Source: Candidatus Gastranaerophilales bacterium
GTDB taxonomy: Bacteria > Cyanobacteriota > Vampirovibrionia > Gastranaerophilales > Gastranaerophilaceae
DNA: 41,493 nt
Direction: 5' to 3'
Assembly (NCBI GenBank): GCA_944323705.1
Contig: CALUTM010000012.1
Coordinates: 1-41,493 of the forward strand
Shown: piece after piece, positions 1-7,999 of the stretch
Layout of the letters: the number at the start of each line of letters is the position of its first letter
Numbering within the stretch: the first letter of the stretch is position 1
Position numbers and translations under genes: made by a program
Notes under the pieces: generated by a model
Databases searched by the model: none
What the model was told of the DNA's origin: nothing
What the model saw: the letters and a program-made list of their open reading frames with translations, nothing else

Positions 1-1
1 A

Positions 2-523
2 AAAAAAGTAGAACCCGGAAGTTTTGTTATATGTGACCAATTCGTAGACTGGACAGACGGAAGAAAAACAACATTTTTTGAAGGTCCGATTGTAACACAC
101 CCGTCAGCAGCAGAGACATATTGTCCGGAATTAAGACAGTTAGCAGTTGATACTGCTAAAGAACTCGGTATAAAGGTTCATGAGACAGGAACGGTTGTTG
201 TAATTAACGGACCGAGATTTTCCACAAAAGCCGAATCAAAGTTCTTCACTTCTCAGGGTTGGGAAGTTATTAACATGACTGCTTTCCCGGAAGCTTATCT
301 TGTTAAGGAAATGGACATGTGTCCTCTTAATATTTCACTAATTACCGACTATGATGCAGGGCTTGTCGGAGATGTACCGCCTGTTTCTCATCACGAAGTA
401 ATACAGGTGTTTAATAACAATCTTGATAATTTGAAAAAACTTTTATTTAATATGATAGAAAAAATACCCGCAGAAAATAATAACTGTGATTGTGCAAATA
501 CCAGAAAAAAATCACAAGGGTAA
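2..523 (+). CDS. S-methyl-5'-thioadenosine phosphorylase (MTAP/PNP family), 3' part
   Basis: The reading frame is open from the first bases of the window, so the gene is cut at its 5' end and about 173 C-terminal residues are visible. The family phosphorolyses 5'-methylthioadenosine (or another purine nucleoside) to adenine and a sugar 1-phosphate in purine and methionine salvage. Visible family motifs are EGPIVTHPSAAE, the phosphate/ribose region NGPRFSTKAES, NMTAFPEAYLVKEMDM, and the base-site stretch ITDYDAG. The order and spacing fit MTAP rather than a generic DeoD-type enzyme. The C-terminus, rich in N, C and K, looks variable. Whether it acts on MTA or on inosine/guanosine cannot be settled without the N-terminus. 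It is followed by 98 noncoding bases with a hairpin repeat and then yggT on the same strand. Confidence 0.85.
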   Translation, partial: KKVEPGSFVICDQFVDWTDGRKTTFFEGPIVTHPSAAETYCPELRQLAVDTAKELGIKVHETGTVVVINGPRFSTKAESKFFTSQGWEVINMTAFPEAYLVKEMDMCPLNISLITDYDAGLVGDVPPVSHHEVIQVFNNNLDNLKKLLFNMIEKIPAENNNCDCANTRKKSQG

Positions 524-565
524 GGAGGAAATATATAGAGGGGAAATGCCCTTGAAGTTGGGGTT

Positions 566-605
566 AACACCTCACCCTAACCCTCTCCTTGTAGGAGAGG
601 GAACA
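566..605. repeat. Palindromic dispersed-type repeat (CTCACCCTAACCCTCTCC...GGAGAGGG)
   Basis: A perfect 8-bp stem, ccctctcc (581-588) and ggagaggg (594-601), encloses the 5-base loop ttgta. It is preceded by ctcaccctaa. Elements with a CTCACCC(T/C)AACCC head and a short inverted repeat are widespread in bacterial genomes and produce spurious peptides containing TPHPNPLL. There is no T-run, so it is not a classical terminator. Only one copy lies in this window. Confidence 0.6.
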
Positions 606-621
606 GTTAAAAGGAGAAAAG

Positions 622-885
622 ATGATATCAAGAGCGGTCAGTACATTATTTTATTTTTATTACTTGCTAATAATTATAAGAATATTCTTAAGTTGGATTC
701 CGTCAATTGATTGGCTTAGTCAACCGTTCGCGGGCATTCGTTCCGTTACGGATCCTTTTTTAAATATTTTCAGAGGGGTTATACCGCCAATAGGAATGCT
801 TGATATATCACCGATTGTGGCGATTATTCTTCTGCAAATTCTGCAAGGTATTATTGTCGGATTTTTATCCGGGTTGGGATTATGA
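622..885 (+). CDS. YggT/YlmG family integral membrane protein
   Basis: An 87-residue protein with two hydrophobic segments (about residues 4-24 and 62-84) around a conserved centre with PFLNIFRGVIPPIG, the hallmark of the YggT family. These small inner-membrane proteins are known in bacteria, cyanobacteria and plastids (YlmG), where they are linked to cell division, nucleoid or thylakoid organisation and osmotic tolerance; the biochemical role is not settled. The length is normal for a one-repeat YggT. The ATG is preceded by a good Shine-Dalgarno sequence (aaggag). Its stop overlaps the start of the next gene (ATGA, 882-885), so the two are translationally coupled. Confidence 0.8.
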   Translation: MISRAVSTLFYFYYLLIIIRIFLSWIPSIDWLSQPFAGIRSVTDPFLNIFRGVIPPIGMLDISPIVAIILLQILQGIIVGFLSGLGL

Positions 886-2468
886 TTGATATCAAAATTA
901 TAAATAAAGCCATTTTGCTCACCAAATACGGACGTTTTGATGAGGCAGAGGCTATATATACGGATTTGATGAAGAATAATCCAGATGATTTTAACTTGCT
1001 TTCCGTTGCAGGTTTGTTTTATGTGGATATCGGAAATTTTGACAAGGCAAGCGAACTTCTGCAAAAGGCGTGCAGCATTAAAGAAACCCTTGGGACACTA
1101 TCCTCTCTTGGGTTTGCCGAATTTGAAAGAAAAGATTATTTAAAAGCGGCCGAATATTTGGAAAAATCTCTTAATTACGGGAAAAATGCAGACATTTATA
1201 ATAAGCTTATTCTCAGTTTGTTTGAAATTACGAATTATAAATCGGCAATCGAATATTCACAAAAAATGTATGAACTGTATCCCGACGATGTCAGGTCAAG
1301 TACCAATATGGTAAAATCTCTAACGCAAGAAGGAAAAATGCTTGAAGCACAAACCTTTTGCATAGAAGCTCTAAAAAAACATCCCGAATCCGCATCCCTC
1401 TGGTTTCATTTGGGGTACTTAAAAGAACTCATATATTGTGATGATTTACAAGCAAGAGAATGCTATAAGGCGGCGTCCGATTTGGGAAACAAATCTGCGG
1501 ATTACAATATTGCAGTAACATACCAAAAACTCGGCGAACCCGAACAAGCTGAAAAATATTACAAAAGAATGCTTGAAAATTTCCCGAATGAAACAGAAAC
1601 CATTACATCACTCGGAATGTGCTATCTTTCACAGAAAAAATTTAAAGAAGGGTATGATTTATTTTACAAAAGGGAGTTGGCTCCGGCTGTCAAACGTACT
1701 GAAAACCTTTGGAAACCGGGAGACAGTTTGGAGAATGAAATTGTGATAATTTGTGAGCAAGGACTCGGAGACCATATTCAGTTCATACGTTATTTACCTT
1801 TCTTTAAAGGTCGGAAAGTTAAAGTTGCCTCGCAAGAGTGCCTAAAAGACTTATTTCAAAAAAATTATCCCGAATTTGAATTTATAGATTATAAAGACAT
1901 CAACCCCAAAACTCAAGCTCTGAGAATTACGGATTTGGCATATATTTTAAACATGGATTTTGAGCATATACCTTTTGCCGAAGGATATTTAAGCTCGGAT
2001 ACGGCAGATATACAAAATTCAAAATTAAAAGTCGGACTCTGTTGGGAAGCAGGAAGTGCGGCAATCAGGACAATGATAAACCGTACAATACACATAAAAT
2101 GCTTTGAGCCGCTTTTAAATTTAACCAATATTCAGGTCTATTCATTTCAAGTAACTGACACACTCGGCGGAAACGAAAAATATCCGCAAATGATAAACCT
2201 TGCAAAAGACTTTAAAAACTTCACGGATACGGCAATGGCTCTAAAATCAATGGATGTTCTTGTAACCGTTGATACGTCTGTTGCACACCTCGCCGGAGCC
2301 CTGGGCGTTAAAACGTACTTACTTTTACCTTATGCTACGGATTGGAGATGGTTTTCGGACACAAAAACGACCCCATGGTACAAAAGCATTGAAATCTTTA
2401 AACAAACAGACCATATCTCCTGGGAAGAACCGATTGATAAAATTATAGAATTGATTAAAAAGTCTTAA
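882..2468 (+). CDS. TPR protein with C-terminal glycosyltransferase family 9-like domain
   Basis: This 528-residue cytoplasmic protein has tetratricopeptide-type helical repeats over about residues 1-260 (for example YGRFDEAEAIYTDLMKNNPD and LGEPEQAEKYYKRMLENFPN). A GT-B-like half follows over about 280-525. That half contains EQGLGDHIQFIRYLP, the N-terminal dinucleotide-binding-like loop seen in heptosyltransferase-type (GT9) proteins, and VTVDTSVAHLAGALGVKTYLLLP, the typical GT9 donor-site region. TPR-GT9 fusions occur in cyanobacteria and proteobacteria and are thought to glycosylate proteins or surface polymers. Donor and acceptor cannot be told from the sequence. It is coupled to yggT through a 4-base overlap. 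Confidence 0.75.
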   Translation: MIDIKIINKAILLTKYGRFDEAEAIYTDLMKNNPDDFNLLSVAGLFYVDIGNFDKASELLQKACSIKETLGTLSSLGFAEFERKDYLKAAEYLEKSLNYGKNADIYNKLILSLFEITNYKSAIEYSQKMYELYPDDVRSSTNMVKSLTQEGKMLEAQTFCIEALKKHPESASLWFHLGYLKELIYCDDLQARECYKAASDLGNKSADYNIAVTYQKLGEPEQAEKYYKRMLENFPNETETITSLGMCYLSQKKFKEGYDLFYKRELAPAVKRTENLWKPGDSLENEIVIICEQGLGDHIQFIRYLPFFKGRKVKVASQECLKDLFQKNYPEFEFIDYKDINPKTQALRITDLAYILNMDFEHIPFAEGYLSSDTADIQNSKLKVGLCWEAGSAAIRTMINRTIHIKCFEPLLNLTNIQVYSFQVTDTLGGNEKYPQMINLAKDFKNFTDTAMALKSMDVLVTVDTSVAHLAGALGVKTYLLLPYATDWRWFSDTKTTPWYKSIEIFKQTDHISWEEPIDKIIELIKKS

Positions 2469-2503
2469 CATGCAAAATTTATTTTTATAAGGTTTATTAC
2501 AGT

Positions 2504-3229
2504 ATGCTTATAAAACCTACAATTACTACAAGCTTTATAGATAACCGGAAATTATGCTCTTTTGATATCCGGCATAGGGCACTAGGTTTGCTGAATATCA
2601 ACAGTAAAATGGTTTATAACCAGGGTTTTAAGCGTTTATTCATAGAATTAACGGACAATAAAGAACTTTTGGGCAAAGAGGAATTATCTCTTAATGACGA
2701 CAACGGTAAAATGATTGGACTTGGTATTTCCGTAATGAATAAGTATAGAGATAATGGAGAAAAACCCGGCTATCGGCTGGGAGAAATTTTACGTTTAGCA
2801 AGCATTATAGAAATGCGGGAAAATAAAAAAAATCATTTTAAAATATATTCAAAAAATTCTGCCGTATATTTTCATTCTAAATATAAATTCAGTCCAAACA
2901 TTACAAGTTTTGATGAAAGAGATGCGGCTCTTAGCTCAATAATAGCTAACGACACAACAAGTACCTCTGACTTAACAGAACTGGCTGTTGATATAAAAAA
3001 AAGACTTCATAAAAACAACTCACAGGATGCACAAATCGAAATTAATAAAATAACTAACGTACTTGTTAAAACCTATATAGACAGAGTCCTGTCATTAGGG
3101 AAAGATGTATTCAAATTACATCCTTTCAGTAAAGGATTTGACATGATACTTACACGAAAAATACTTACGCAAAACAGAGATTTTTATAATAATTTATTTA
3201 AAAAGCATGGAATAGACTATATAGTTTAG
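2504..3229 (+). CDS. GNAT-like N-acetyltransferase domain protein, function unknown
   Basis: A soluble 241-residue protein without signal peptide. Residues about 55-135 resemble a GNAT fold: a strand-rich segment, then GYRLGEILRLASIIEMRENK, where the acetyl-CoA pyrophosphate loop and helix would lie, then a strand and AVYFHSKYKFSP, like the YxxxGF element of GNAT enzymes. The usual R/Q-x-x-G-x-G/A signature is degenerate (YRLGEIL), so it may be inactive or bind another ligand. The remaining C-terminal 100 residues are helical and lysine-rich, with no family I recognise. It follows the TPR-GT9 gene by 35 bases, with only a weak ribosome-binding site (aagg, 12 bases upstream). It ends next to a convergent acyltransferase gene. 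Confidence 0.45.
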   Translation: MLIKPTITTSFIDNRKLCSFDIRHRALGLLNINSKMVYNQGFKRLFIELTDNKELLGKEELSLNDDNGKMIGLGISVMNKYRDNGEKPGYRLGEILRLASIIEMRENKKNHFKIYSKNSAVYFHSKYKFSPNITSFDERDAALSSIIANDTTSTSDLTELAVDIKKRLHKNNSQDAQIEINKITNVLVKTYIDRVLSLGKDVFKLHPFSKGFDMILTRKILTQNRDFYNNLFKKHGIDYIV

Positions 3230-3234
3230 TCTAT
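3212..3234. terminator. Possible weak bidirectional terminator between convergent genes
   Basis: An 8-bp inverted repeat, atagacta (3212-3219) and tagtctat (3227-3234), encloses a 7-base loop and is followed by gtttta. It overlaps the stop codon of the plus-strand gene. The stem is AT-rich, so its strength is doubtful, but its position between two convergent genes is right. Confidence 0.35.
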
Positions 3235-3237
3235 GTT

Positions 3238-4056
3238 TTATACCCCCGAGCCTTTGACTTCAATTTTTTTCAAACGCTGCTCAATTCTTCGGTACCACTT
3301 CAACTTACGTTGGAATAATGTATCATAACCTTTAAAATTACCCTCGCTTATATCATGGAATTGTTTATCACACAAACTCTGTAAGGTATGGGCAAGATAT
3401 TCGGTATATTCTTTTCTATTTGGCTTATCGCTGTTCAGTTCAATGATTTCACCCATCTCAACGATAACCTCAGGGCGATTATCACGCAAAAACATATAAT
3501 TTACCGCTATCGGCATTAAAGCAACTTTTCCGTACTTTTTGGCAGCCTTTTCCGCAACATAGGTTAAGCCCGTCTGAAACTCTATCGGACGGTGATTCGG
3601 CGGTTTTATAATTCCTTGAGGAAATAAATAGAGTATATTATTAGTATCACCCAAAATCTCTACCGAGTACTTCAGTGCTTCCATAGAAGCCTGTGCGGAT
3701 TTTTTATTCACATTAAAAGCCCCGCCGCGTCTCAAGAGCGGAAAGCGGTTAAGCTCTTCTACCATCAAACGAATTTCTTTTTTGAAGATTCTGTTACATA
3801 TATTATACCCGACAATTCCGTCCCACCAGTTGCTATGCGGTGCAAACATAATTATCGGAGTATCCGGGGATTTTTTATAAAAATTCTCGGCACCCTTGTA
3901 GCGGAATGCGTAAAACCTGTTCTCCAACATACCGTAAAAAAACCTGTCCGCTACCCATAGCCAAAAAGGCGAAGTCTGTGCCGGACGAAATTTTTCATTA
4001 ATATTTCTCAACTTTGTCGGCGGGACTTCCGAATATAAATGCTCTAAATCTATCAT
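3238..4056 (-). CDS. Lysophospholipid acyltransferase family protein (PlsC-like)
   Basis: A 272-residue acyltransferase of the PlsC/LPLAT family, which moves an acyl chain onto a lysophospholipid or related acceptor at the inner membrane. The HX4D catalytic motif is APHSNWWDG, followed by a conserved WWDG, and the acceptor/phosphate motif is LFPQGIIKPP, in place of FPEGTR. These variants resemble the subgroup annotated 1-acyl-glycerol-3-phosphate acyltransferase-like rather than canonical PlsC. A GTG lies 15 bases upstream (4071) in frame. I prefer the ATG at 4056 because the bases between the two form a -10 box (tattat, 4063-4068) exactly 7 bases before that ATG, with ttcaca 17 bases further up. 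It is divergent from the exported protein gene. Confidence 0.8.
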   Translation of the reverse strand: MIDLEHLYSEVPPTKLRNINEKFRPAQTSPFWLWVADRFFYGMLENRFYAFRYKGAENFYKKSPDTPIIMFAPHSNWWDGIVGYNICNRIFKKEIRLMVEELNRFPLLRRGGAFNVNKKSAQASMEALKYSVEILGDTNNILYLFPQGIIKPPNHRPIEFQTGLTYVAEKAAKKYGKVALMPIAVNYMFLRDNRPEVIVEMGEIIELNSDKPNRKEYTEYLAHTLQSLCDKQFHDISEGNFKGYDTLFQRKLKWYRRIEQRLKKIEVKGSGV

Positions 4057-4062
4057 ATAACT

Positions 4063-4091
4063 ATAATACACGCTTTTTAAAAGTTTGTGAA
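4063..4091 (-). promoter_or_regulatory. Promoter of the acyltransferase gene (leaderless geometry)
   Basis: On the minus strand: -35 TTCACA (4091-4086), 17-base spacer, -10 TATTAT (4068-4063). The predicted start of transcription falls on the ATG at 4056. There is no Shine-Dalgarno sequence. It lies back to back with the promoter of the divergent gene. Confidence 0.55.
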
Positions 4092-4098
4092 CACAAGA

Positions 4099-4126
4099 TT
4101 GACTAAATTTAATTAAAGTTTACAAT
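4099..4126 (+). promoter_or_regulatory. Promoter of the exported unknown protein
   Basis: TTGACT (4099-4104), 16-base spacer, TACAAT (4121-4126). The predicted +1 falls on or next to the ATG at 4133. Its -35 lies 7 bases from the -35 of the divergent acyltransferase promoter. Confidence 0.6.
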
Positions 4127-4132
4127 TATTTT

Positions 4133-5848
4133 ATGGGGGGAGTAATGAAAAAGTTTTTAGCTCTTTTTTGTATTTTATTGATATGCACTATTGTACTGGT
4201 CGAACGACACTCACTAAACTTTATATATCTTAATCCTTATACGAACACATCTTCTTTTAAATACATAGGAAAAGTAATTAAAGAGTTGGATAAGGCATTC
4301 GACTACGCAAAATATTCGGCAAATCAAGATGGGTTGAACATAAAGTATCTGTTTTGGAATGCATACGGTTCGGGATTTATAAAAAACAACAATATACCGA
4401 ACGATCTTGATTTTGCAATAGGAATAGACCTTGGGGAATACAAGTATGACGGCAAAAATTCGGAAGAGATAGCCAAGTCGATAGTCGATAAAATGAATGC
4501 TTTTCAAACTTCATTTAACTTTTACATAAACAGCTCTCAAAATTCCCATACTGATATAACCAAAACACCTTTTGAGCTTCAGGAGCTTTTGAGTCAAGAA
4601 TATACAAATAATGTAAAAAATATTGCCGAAAATCTGAGTAATGCTCTCAGTGATAAAGCTTACGTAAATTATACCAAAAAGCAACTTGAGAATTTTGCTA
4701 TTGATGTTCCGTACATCATGAAATCTCACGAAATATTGGTTGAAAATAGGGAGCCGCTTATGTTGTACAGTGATTTGGTGGAGTACAATCCCTACATGCC
4801 GCACTATAAGCGTGAGATTTCCATTATCCCTGAATTTTTTGTTAATATTGATTATAACGGCAAAAAGAATCTTATCGAAATCGTCCCGGAATCCTTTCTC
4901 GGAGAGAGATTGCAACTATCAAGACGCTTTTTTGCATCAACTGTTTTTGTACACTGTTTATCCGTTCCTTTCTTGCAAGAACAGCCTTGTATAAAAAATG
5001 ACGAGCAATATTTGTTTTACAGAATGCTCTCTTTTAAAAGACATTTACAAGAAATTAACAACATTCTTGTAATGCAGGACAGGCCGGTAAAATTAATAAA
5101 ACGCCTGATGCAAACTGCGGATATGATTTCACCGATTCTATCACCTGAAATGTACAAAGAAATTACGGATTTTACAACAAAAACTCTCAATAACAAAGAT
5201 ATTCAACTATTAAATGAATATGCTAATATTTGCGGGAATGTACTGAACCTTATGGAGCATCCAAAACTGTTCAACAGACTAAAAAAAGACGGCAGCATAG
5301 AAATAATGTATAGGACGCTCGACTGGACGACAAAAGCATTGGAAAATCGGGCAAATATTGATAAGGAAACAATAGAAGTCCTTAAAAATTTTGAAGAGAA
5401 AGAGATTAAAAATCCAAATCGTGATAAGGTTTTGGAAGCATACGAAAAAGTCAACGAGGTCATTGTTGCATCTACATTTAAGCAAATGCATGGAACAAAA
5501 GAGATAGAAAAATATATCTCCATATTTAACCAAATATACATTGATGCCGGGTATCACAAAGTTTCGCTTTATTGGCTCGATAATAATACAATTGGAATTT
5601 TAGAAGACGAGTTTACAAAAAGTATAAAGGATTTTAAAGACTTTGCCGGAGAAAATGACCTTGTGGATATTAATTATAAGCTAATTAAACAAAATGAAGT
5701 ACCGAACTTGAGCATGAGGTATGATATTTTAGCAAGATACAATTCAACACAAGAAGAAAATACTGAGTTTGAAAAATTCAAACAAAAATTGCTTAGTGAC
5801 AGAAAAAACTTTAAAATCAAGATAAAACCCACACTTATTGTTAAGTAA
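4133..5848 (+). CDS. Exported or membrane-anchored protein of unknown function with an NTase-like signature
   Basis: I do not recognise the family. The 571-residue protein begins with a signal or anchor segment (KKFLALFCILLICTIVLV) and continues as a long, mostly helical, presumably periplasmic chain without further membrane spans. At about residues 85-105 the stretch YGSGFIKNNNIPNDLDFAIG fits the DNA-polymerase-beta-like nucleotidyltransferase pattern hG[GS]-x(10)-Dh[DE]h. A possible third acidic strand is FVNIDYNG, around residue 240. This would be unusual outside the cytoplasm and may be chance. The start is ambiguous: ATG 4133 sits at the predicted transcription start, and ATG 4145 follows a G-rich stretch (gggggag) only 2 bases away. 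I kept 4133. The 3' end overlaps the convergent flippase gene by 8 bases. Confidence 0.6.
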   Translation: MGGVMKKFLALFCILLICTIVLVERHSLNFIYLNPYTNTSSFKYIGKVIKELDKAFDYAKYSANQDGLNIKYLFWNAYGSGFIKNNNIPNDLDFAIGIDLGEYKYDGKNSEEIAKSIVDKMNAFQTSFNFYINSSQNSHTDITKTPFELQELLSQEYTNNVKNIAENLSNALSDKAYVNYTKKQLENFAIDVPYIMKSHEILVENREPLMLYSDLVEYNPYMPHYKREISIIPEFFVNIDYNGKKNLIEIVPESFLGERLQLSRRFFASTVFVHCLSVPFLQEQPCIKNDEQYLFYRMLSFKRHLQEINNILVMQDRPVKLIKRLMQTADMISPILSPEMYKEITDFTTKTLNNKDIQLLNEYANICGNVLNLMEHPKLFNRLKKDGSIEIMYRTLDWTTKALENRANIDKETIEVLKNFEEKEIKNPNRDKVLEAYEKVNEVIVASTFKQMHGTKEIEKYISIFNQIYIDAGYHKVSLYWLDNNTIGILEDEFTKSIKDFKDFAGENDLVDINYKLIKQNEVPNLSMRYDILARYNSTQEENTEFEKFKQKLLSDRKNFKIKIKPTLIVK

Positions 5849-7274
5849 GTATTTTTTTCCTTAAGAGATAATAAACTGCGTAATTCATAAGCAGGAAAAC
5901 TATGAGTTTAAGGAGATTTACGCTCACACCATCGTATACGAATATTGACTTTGAAAACAGATAACATACAAAAGTTACTAAAAAAACAATTCCAAAAGTC
6001 TTGAGTATTGCAAAATGATTTATATAATCGGTATCCCTAAATTTTATAAACATATTAACAACAATAAGACAGAACTCGGTTAACAGCATTACCGCAGCAG
6101 CTCCCGTTATTGAATATTTTGGAATCATAAAAACATTCAGGAAAGATGTCAAAAATACAATAAGAATACTGAAAGACATTTCTATATAAGTTTTTATTTT
6201 CAGGTGATACTTTATATTAATAAGCTTCATAAGTTCATGCAAAAATATTGTAATAGCAAAAAACGGCAGTAAAATCGCAACTGCACCATAACTTTTTGGT
6301 AAAATCATTTGGGTAATATCTTTAGAGAAGAAACAAAATACCCCTATTATAGGGAACAACAGATATAAATAAAACTGGATTACATTTGTAAAATAAGTTT
6401 TTATATACTTACGTCGTTCAAAATTCTTTATTATAACCGGGAAATTAACAAACATAAATAATCCCGCTATCGGAGTAATGGTATTGGATGCCAAAGACCA
6501 GGCAACCCCCATTACAGACGTATTCAAATATTGGTTTAAGAATTGAAAAATTAACCTTGCAGAATGAAACACAAACCAATAACAGACATTTGTAATTATT
6601 AGCGGTAAAGAATATTTAAAAATTTCTATTATAATATCTTTATCAACTACAAAACTTATCGGAAAAGCAAAGCGAATAGAATACATCACAACCAAATCTA
6701 TGCAAAAAACCGCAAAAGACATTGCCAAAATTATGGAAGTCGCATTCGGTAAAATATTTACGATTCCGAGAAATGCCGCAATAAATATGAATTGGTAGAG
6801 TATAATACTTAAAGTATACAGCCCGTAATGATTTTTAATCCTGAGAATGGAATACAATATTTGCCTTAATCCGCAAGGTATCACAAGTAAAACTGTCAGA
6901 AAAAATACGGAATCCGTTACGGAAAACTTTGTTAACAACACCCCTTTGCACATCAAGTACAGAGCGGACACAAAAATATAAACAAATACAGAAATCCAAA
7001 ATACCGTTGAGAAAAAGATTTCCGATTTATTTTGCAGGTTGTATTTTTCGTAAAATCTTAGTACGGATTTTGCAATCCAATCAAAAGAGCAGGTACATAT
7101 AAGGTTCAATATTTGCAGAGCAACCAAATATATACTTACTTCTTTTGCATTAAGTATATGCGTAAATAACGGTATTATTAAAAAAGAATTTAGTATAATT
7201 ATTCCTCTAGAAGGCAAATACTGCACCAGATTCTTTAATATGAGCGAATAATTATAAAAAATTCTTTTTTCCAC
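5841..7274 (-). CDS. Oligosaccharide flippase family (MOP/Wzx-like) membrane protein
   Basis: A 477-residue polytopic protein with about 12-14 hydrophobic segments spread evenly along its length. It starts YSLILKNLVQYLPSRGIIIL, the type of N-terminus seen in polysaccharide biosynthesis and lipid-linked oligosaccharide flippases of the MOP superfamily. Such proteins move undecaprenyl-linked glycans across the inner membrane for O-antigen, capsule or related polymers. No Wzy or ligase gene is adjacent, so the substrate is unknown. The gene lies 5 bases downstream of the pseudopilin gene on the same strand and is probably cotranscribed. The ATG lacks a strong Shine-Dalgarno sequence. It overlaps the convergent exported-protein gene at its 3' end. 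Confidence 0.75.
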   Translation of the reverse strand: MEKRIFYNYSLILKNLVQYLPSRGIIILNSFLIIPLFTHILNAKEVSIYLVALQILNLICTCSFDWIAKSVLRFYEKYNLQNKSEIFFSTVFWISVFVYIFVSALYLMCKGVLLTKFSVTDSVFFLTVLLVIPCGLRQILYSILRIKNHYGLYTLSIILYQFIFIAAFLGIVNILPNATSIILAMSFAVFCIDLVVMYSIRFAFPISFVVDKDIIIEIFKYSLPLIITNVCYWFVFHSARLIFQFLNQYLNTSVMGVAWSLASNTITPIAGLFMFVNFPVIIKNFERRKYIKTYFTNVIQFYLYLLFPIIGVFCFFSKDITQMILPKSYGAVAILLPFFAITIFLHELMKLINIKYHLKIKTYIEMSFSILIVFLTSFLNVFMIPKYSITGAAAVMLLTEFCLIVVNMFIKFRDTDYINHFAILKTFGIVFLVTFVCYLFSKSIFVYDGVSVNLLKLIVFLLMNYAVYYLLRKKILT

Positions 7275-7279
7275 TGTTA

Positions 7280-7939
7280 TTAATAATCAAACTTGAAATT
7301 ATTACGCATGAAGTGTCCGAAGCAGCCGCCGTAACCGCCCTCTTTACAGTATGAAAAACGATTATCAATTCCTTCTAACACATTGTAACCATATTCTCTA
7401 ACTTCAGGCGTAATACTTGATTCATCAATACTGCCATCATAATATACATTAAAATGCCAGAAATCATACCCGACTTTATTGGGTCCTTTTTTACCGTTCA
7501 CATCAAAATATACGCCCATAGGTACACTCTCATCACTATCGTAATCTATGCTGAATACAGTACCGTCTGCTAACACGTATATACCATCATTATTAAAAAA
7601 ATTGTTTACATTATCCATACTTGTATCTTTACCATTCCAAGAGGTATACTTATCAGGATAACATTTATCATCCGCATTACATTTTTGAGCCAGATTAAAA
7701 TATTTACTTGCAAATGTATCAGGTTTAAAATCATTACCCGTTATTCTATCCACCCCTTCTTCAGCTTTATATAAATCTATTGCTTTCTTAAATTGAGTAT
7801 AAAACTTTAATGTTTGCTTTTCCATTGCCTGATTATTTACATTGGCATTTATAGACGGCAAAGTAACAGCTGCTACAACACCTAAGATAGCCAATGATAT
7901 TAAAATTTCCGCAAGAGTAAAACCCGTCTTCTTAAACAT
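7280..7939 (-). CDS. Type II secretion/type IV pilus-like pseudopilin
   Basis: The N-terminus MFKKTGFTLAEILISLAILG is a textbook class III prepilin signal: a short basic leader, cleavage after Gly by a PilD-type peptidase, N-methylated Phe, Glu at +5 and a hydrophobic helix. The mature part (about 200 residues) is globular with four cysteines and ends FDY. Pseudopilins of this kind are numerous in gut cyanobacterial relatives and may serve a secretion or DNA-uptake machine; comM lies directly upstream. An in-frame ATG 27 bases further upstream (7966) exists, but it is only 5 bases from the -10 box. ATG 7939 has gagg 9 bases ahead and gives the normal leader length. Confidence 0.8.
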   Translation of the reverse strand: MFKKTGFTLAEILISLAILGVVAAVTLPSINANVNNQAMEKQTLKFYTQFKKAIDLYKAEEGVDRITGNDFKPDTFASKYFNLAQKCNADDKCYPDKYTSWNGKDTSMDNVNNFFNNDGIYVLADGTVFSIDYDSDESVPMGVYFDVNGKKGPNKVGYDFWHFNVYYDGSIDESSITPEVREYGYNVLEGIDNRFSYCKEGGYGGCFGHFMRNNFKFDY

Positions 7940-7970
7940 AAACAAAATCCTCATCTTAATTAACATAGAT

Positions 7971-7999
7971 ATTTTATCAAAATTACATCATTATATCAA
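7971..7999 (-). promoter_or_regulatory. Promoter of the pseudopilin-flippase unit, overlapping the end of comM
   Basis: On the minus strand: TTGATA (7999-7994), 17-base spacer, TAAAAT (7976-7971). The -35 lies inside the last codons of the comM/yifB gene. The predicted +1 near 7964 leaves a leader of about 25 bases containing the gagg site used by ATG 7939. Confidence 0.5.

Noticed and set aside
486-710. 74-codon open frame on the plus strand containing TPHPNPLLVGEG
   Set aside because: This is translation through the palindromic repeat and the start of yggT; the peptide type is a known artefact of such repeats.
720-1064. Long minus-strand open frame opposite yggT and the TPR-GT9 gene
   Set aside because: Antisense shadow of two well-supported genes, with no domain or ribosome site.
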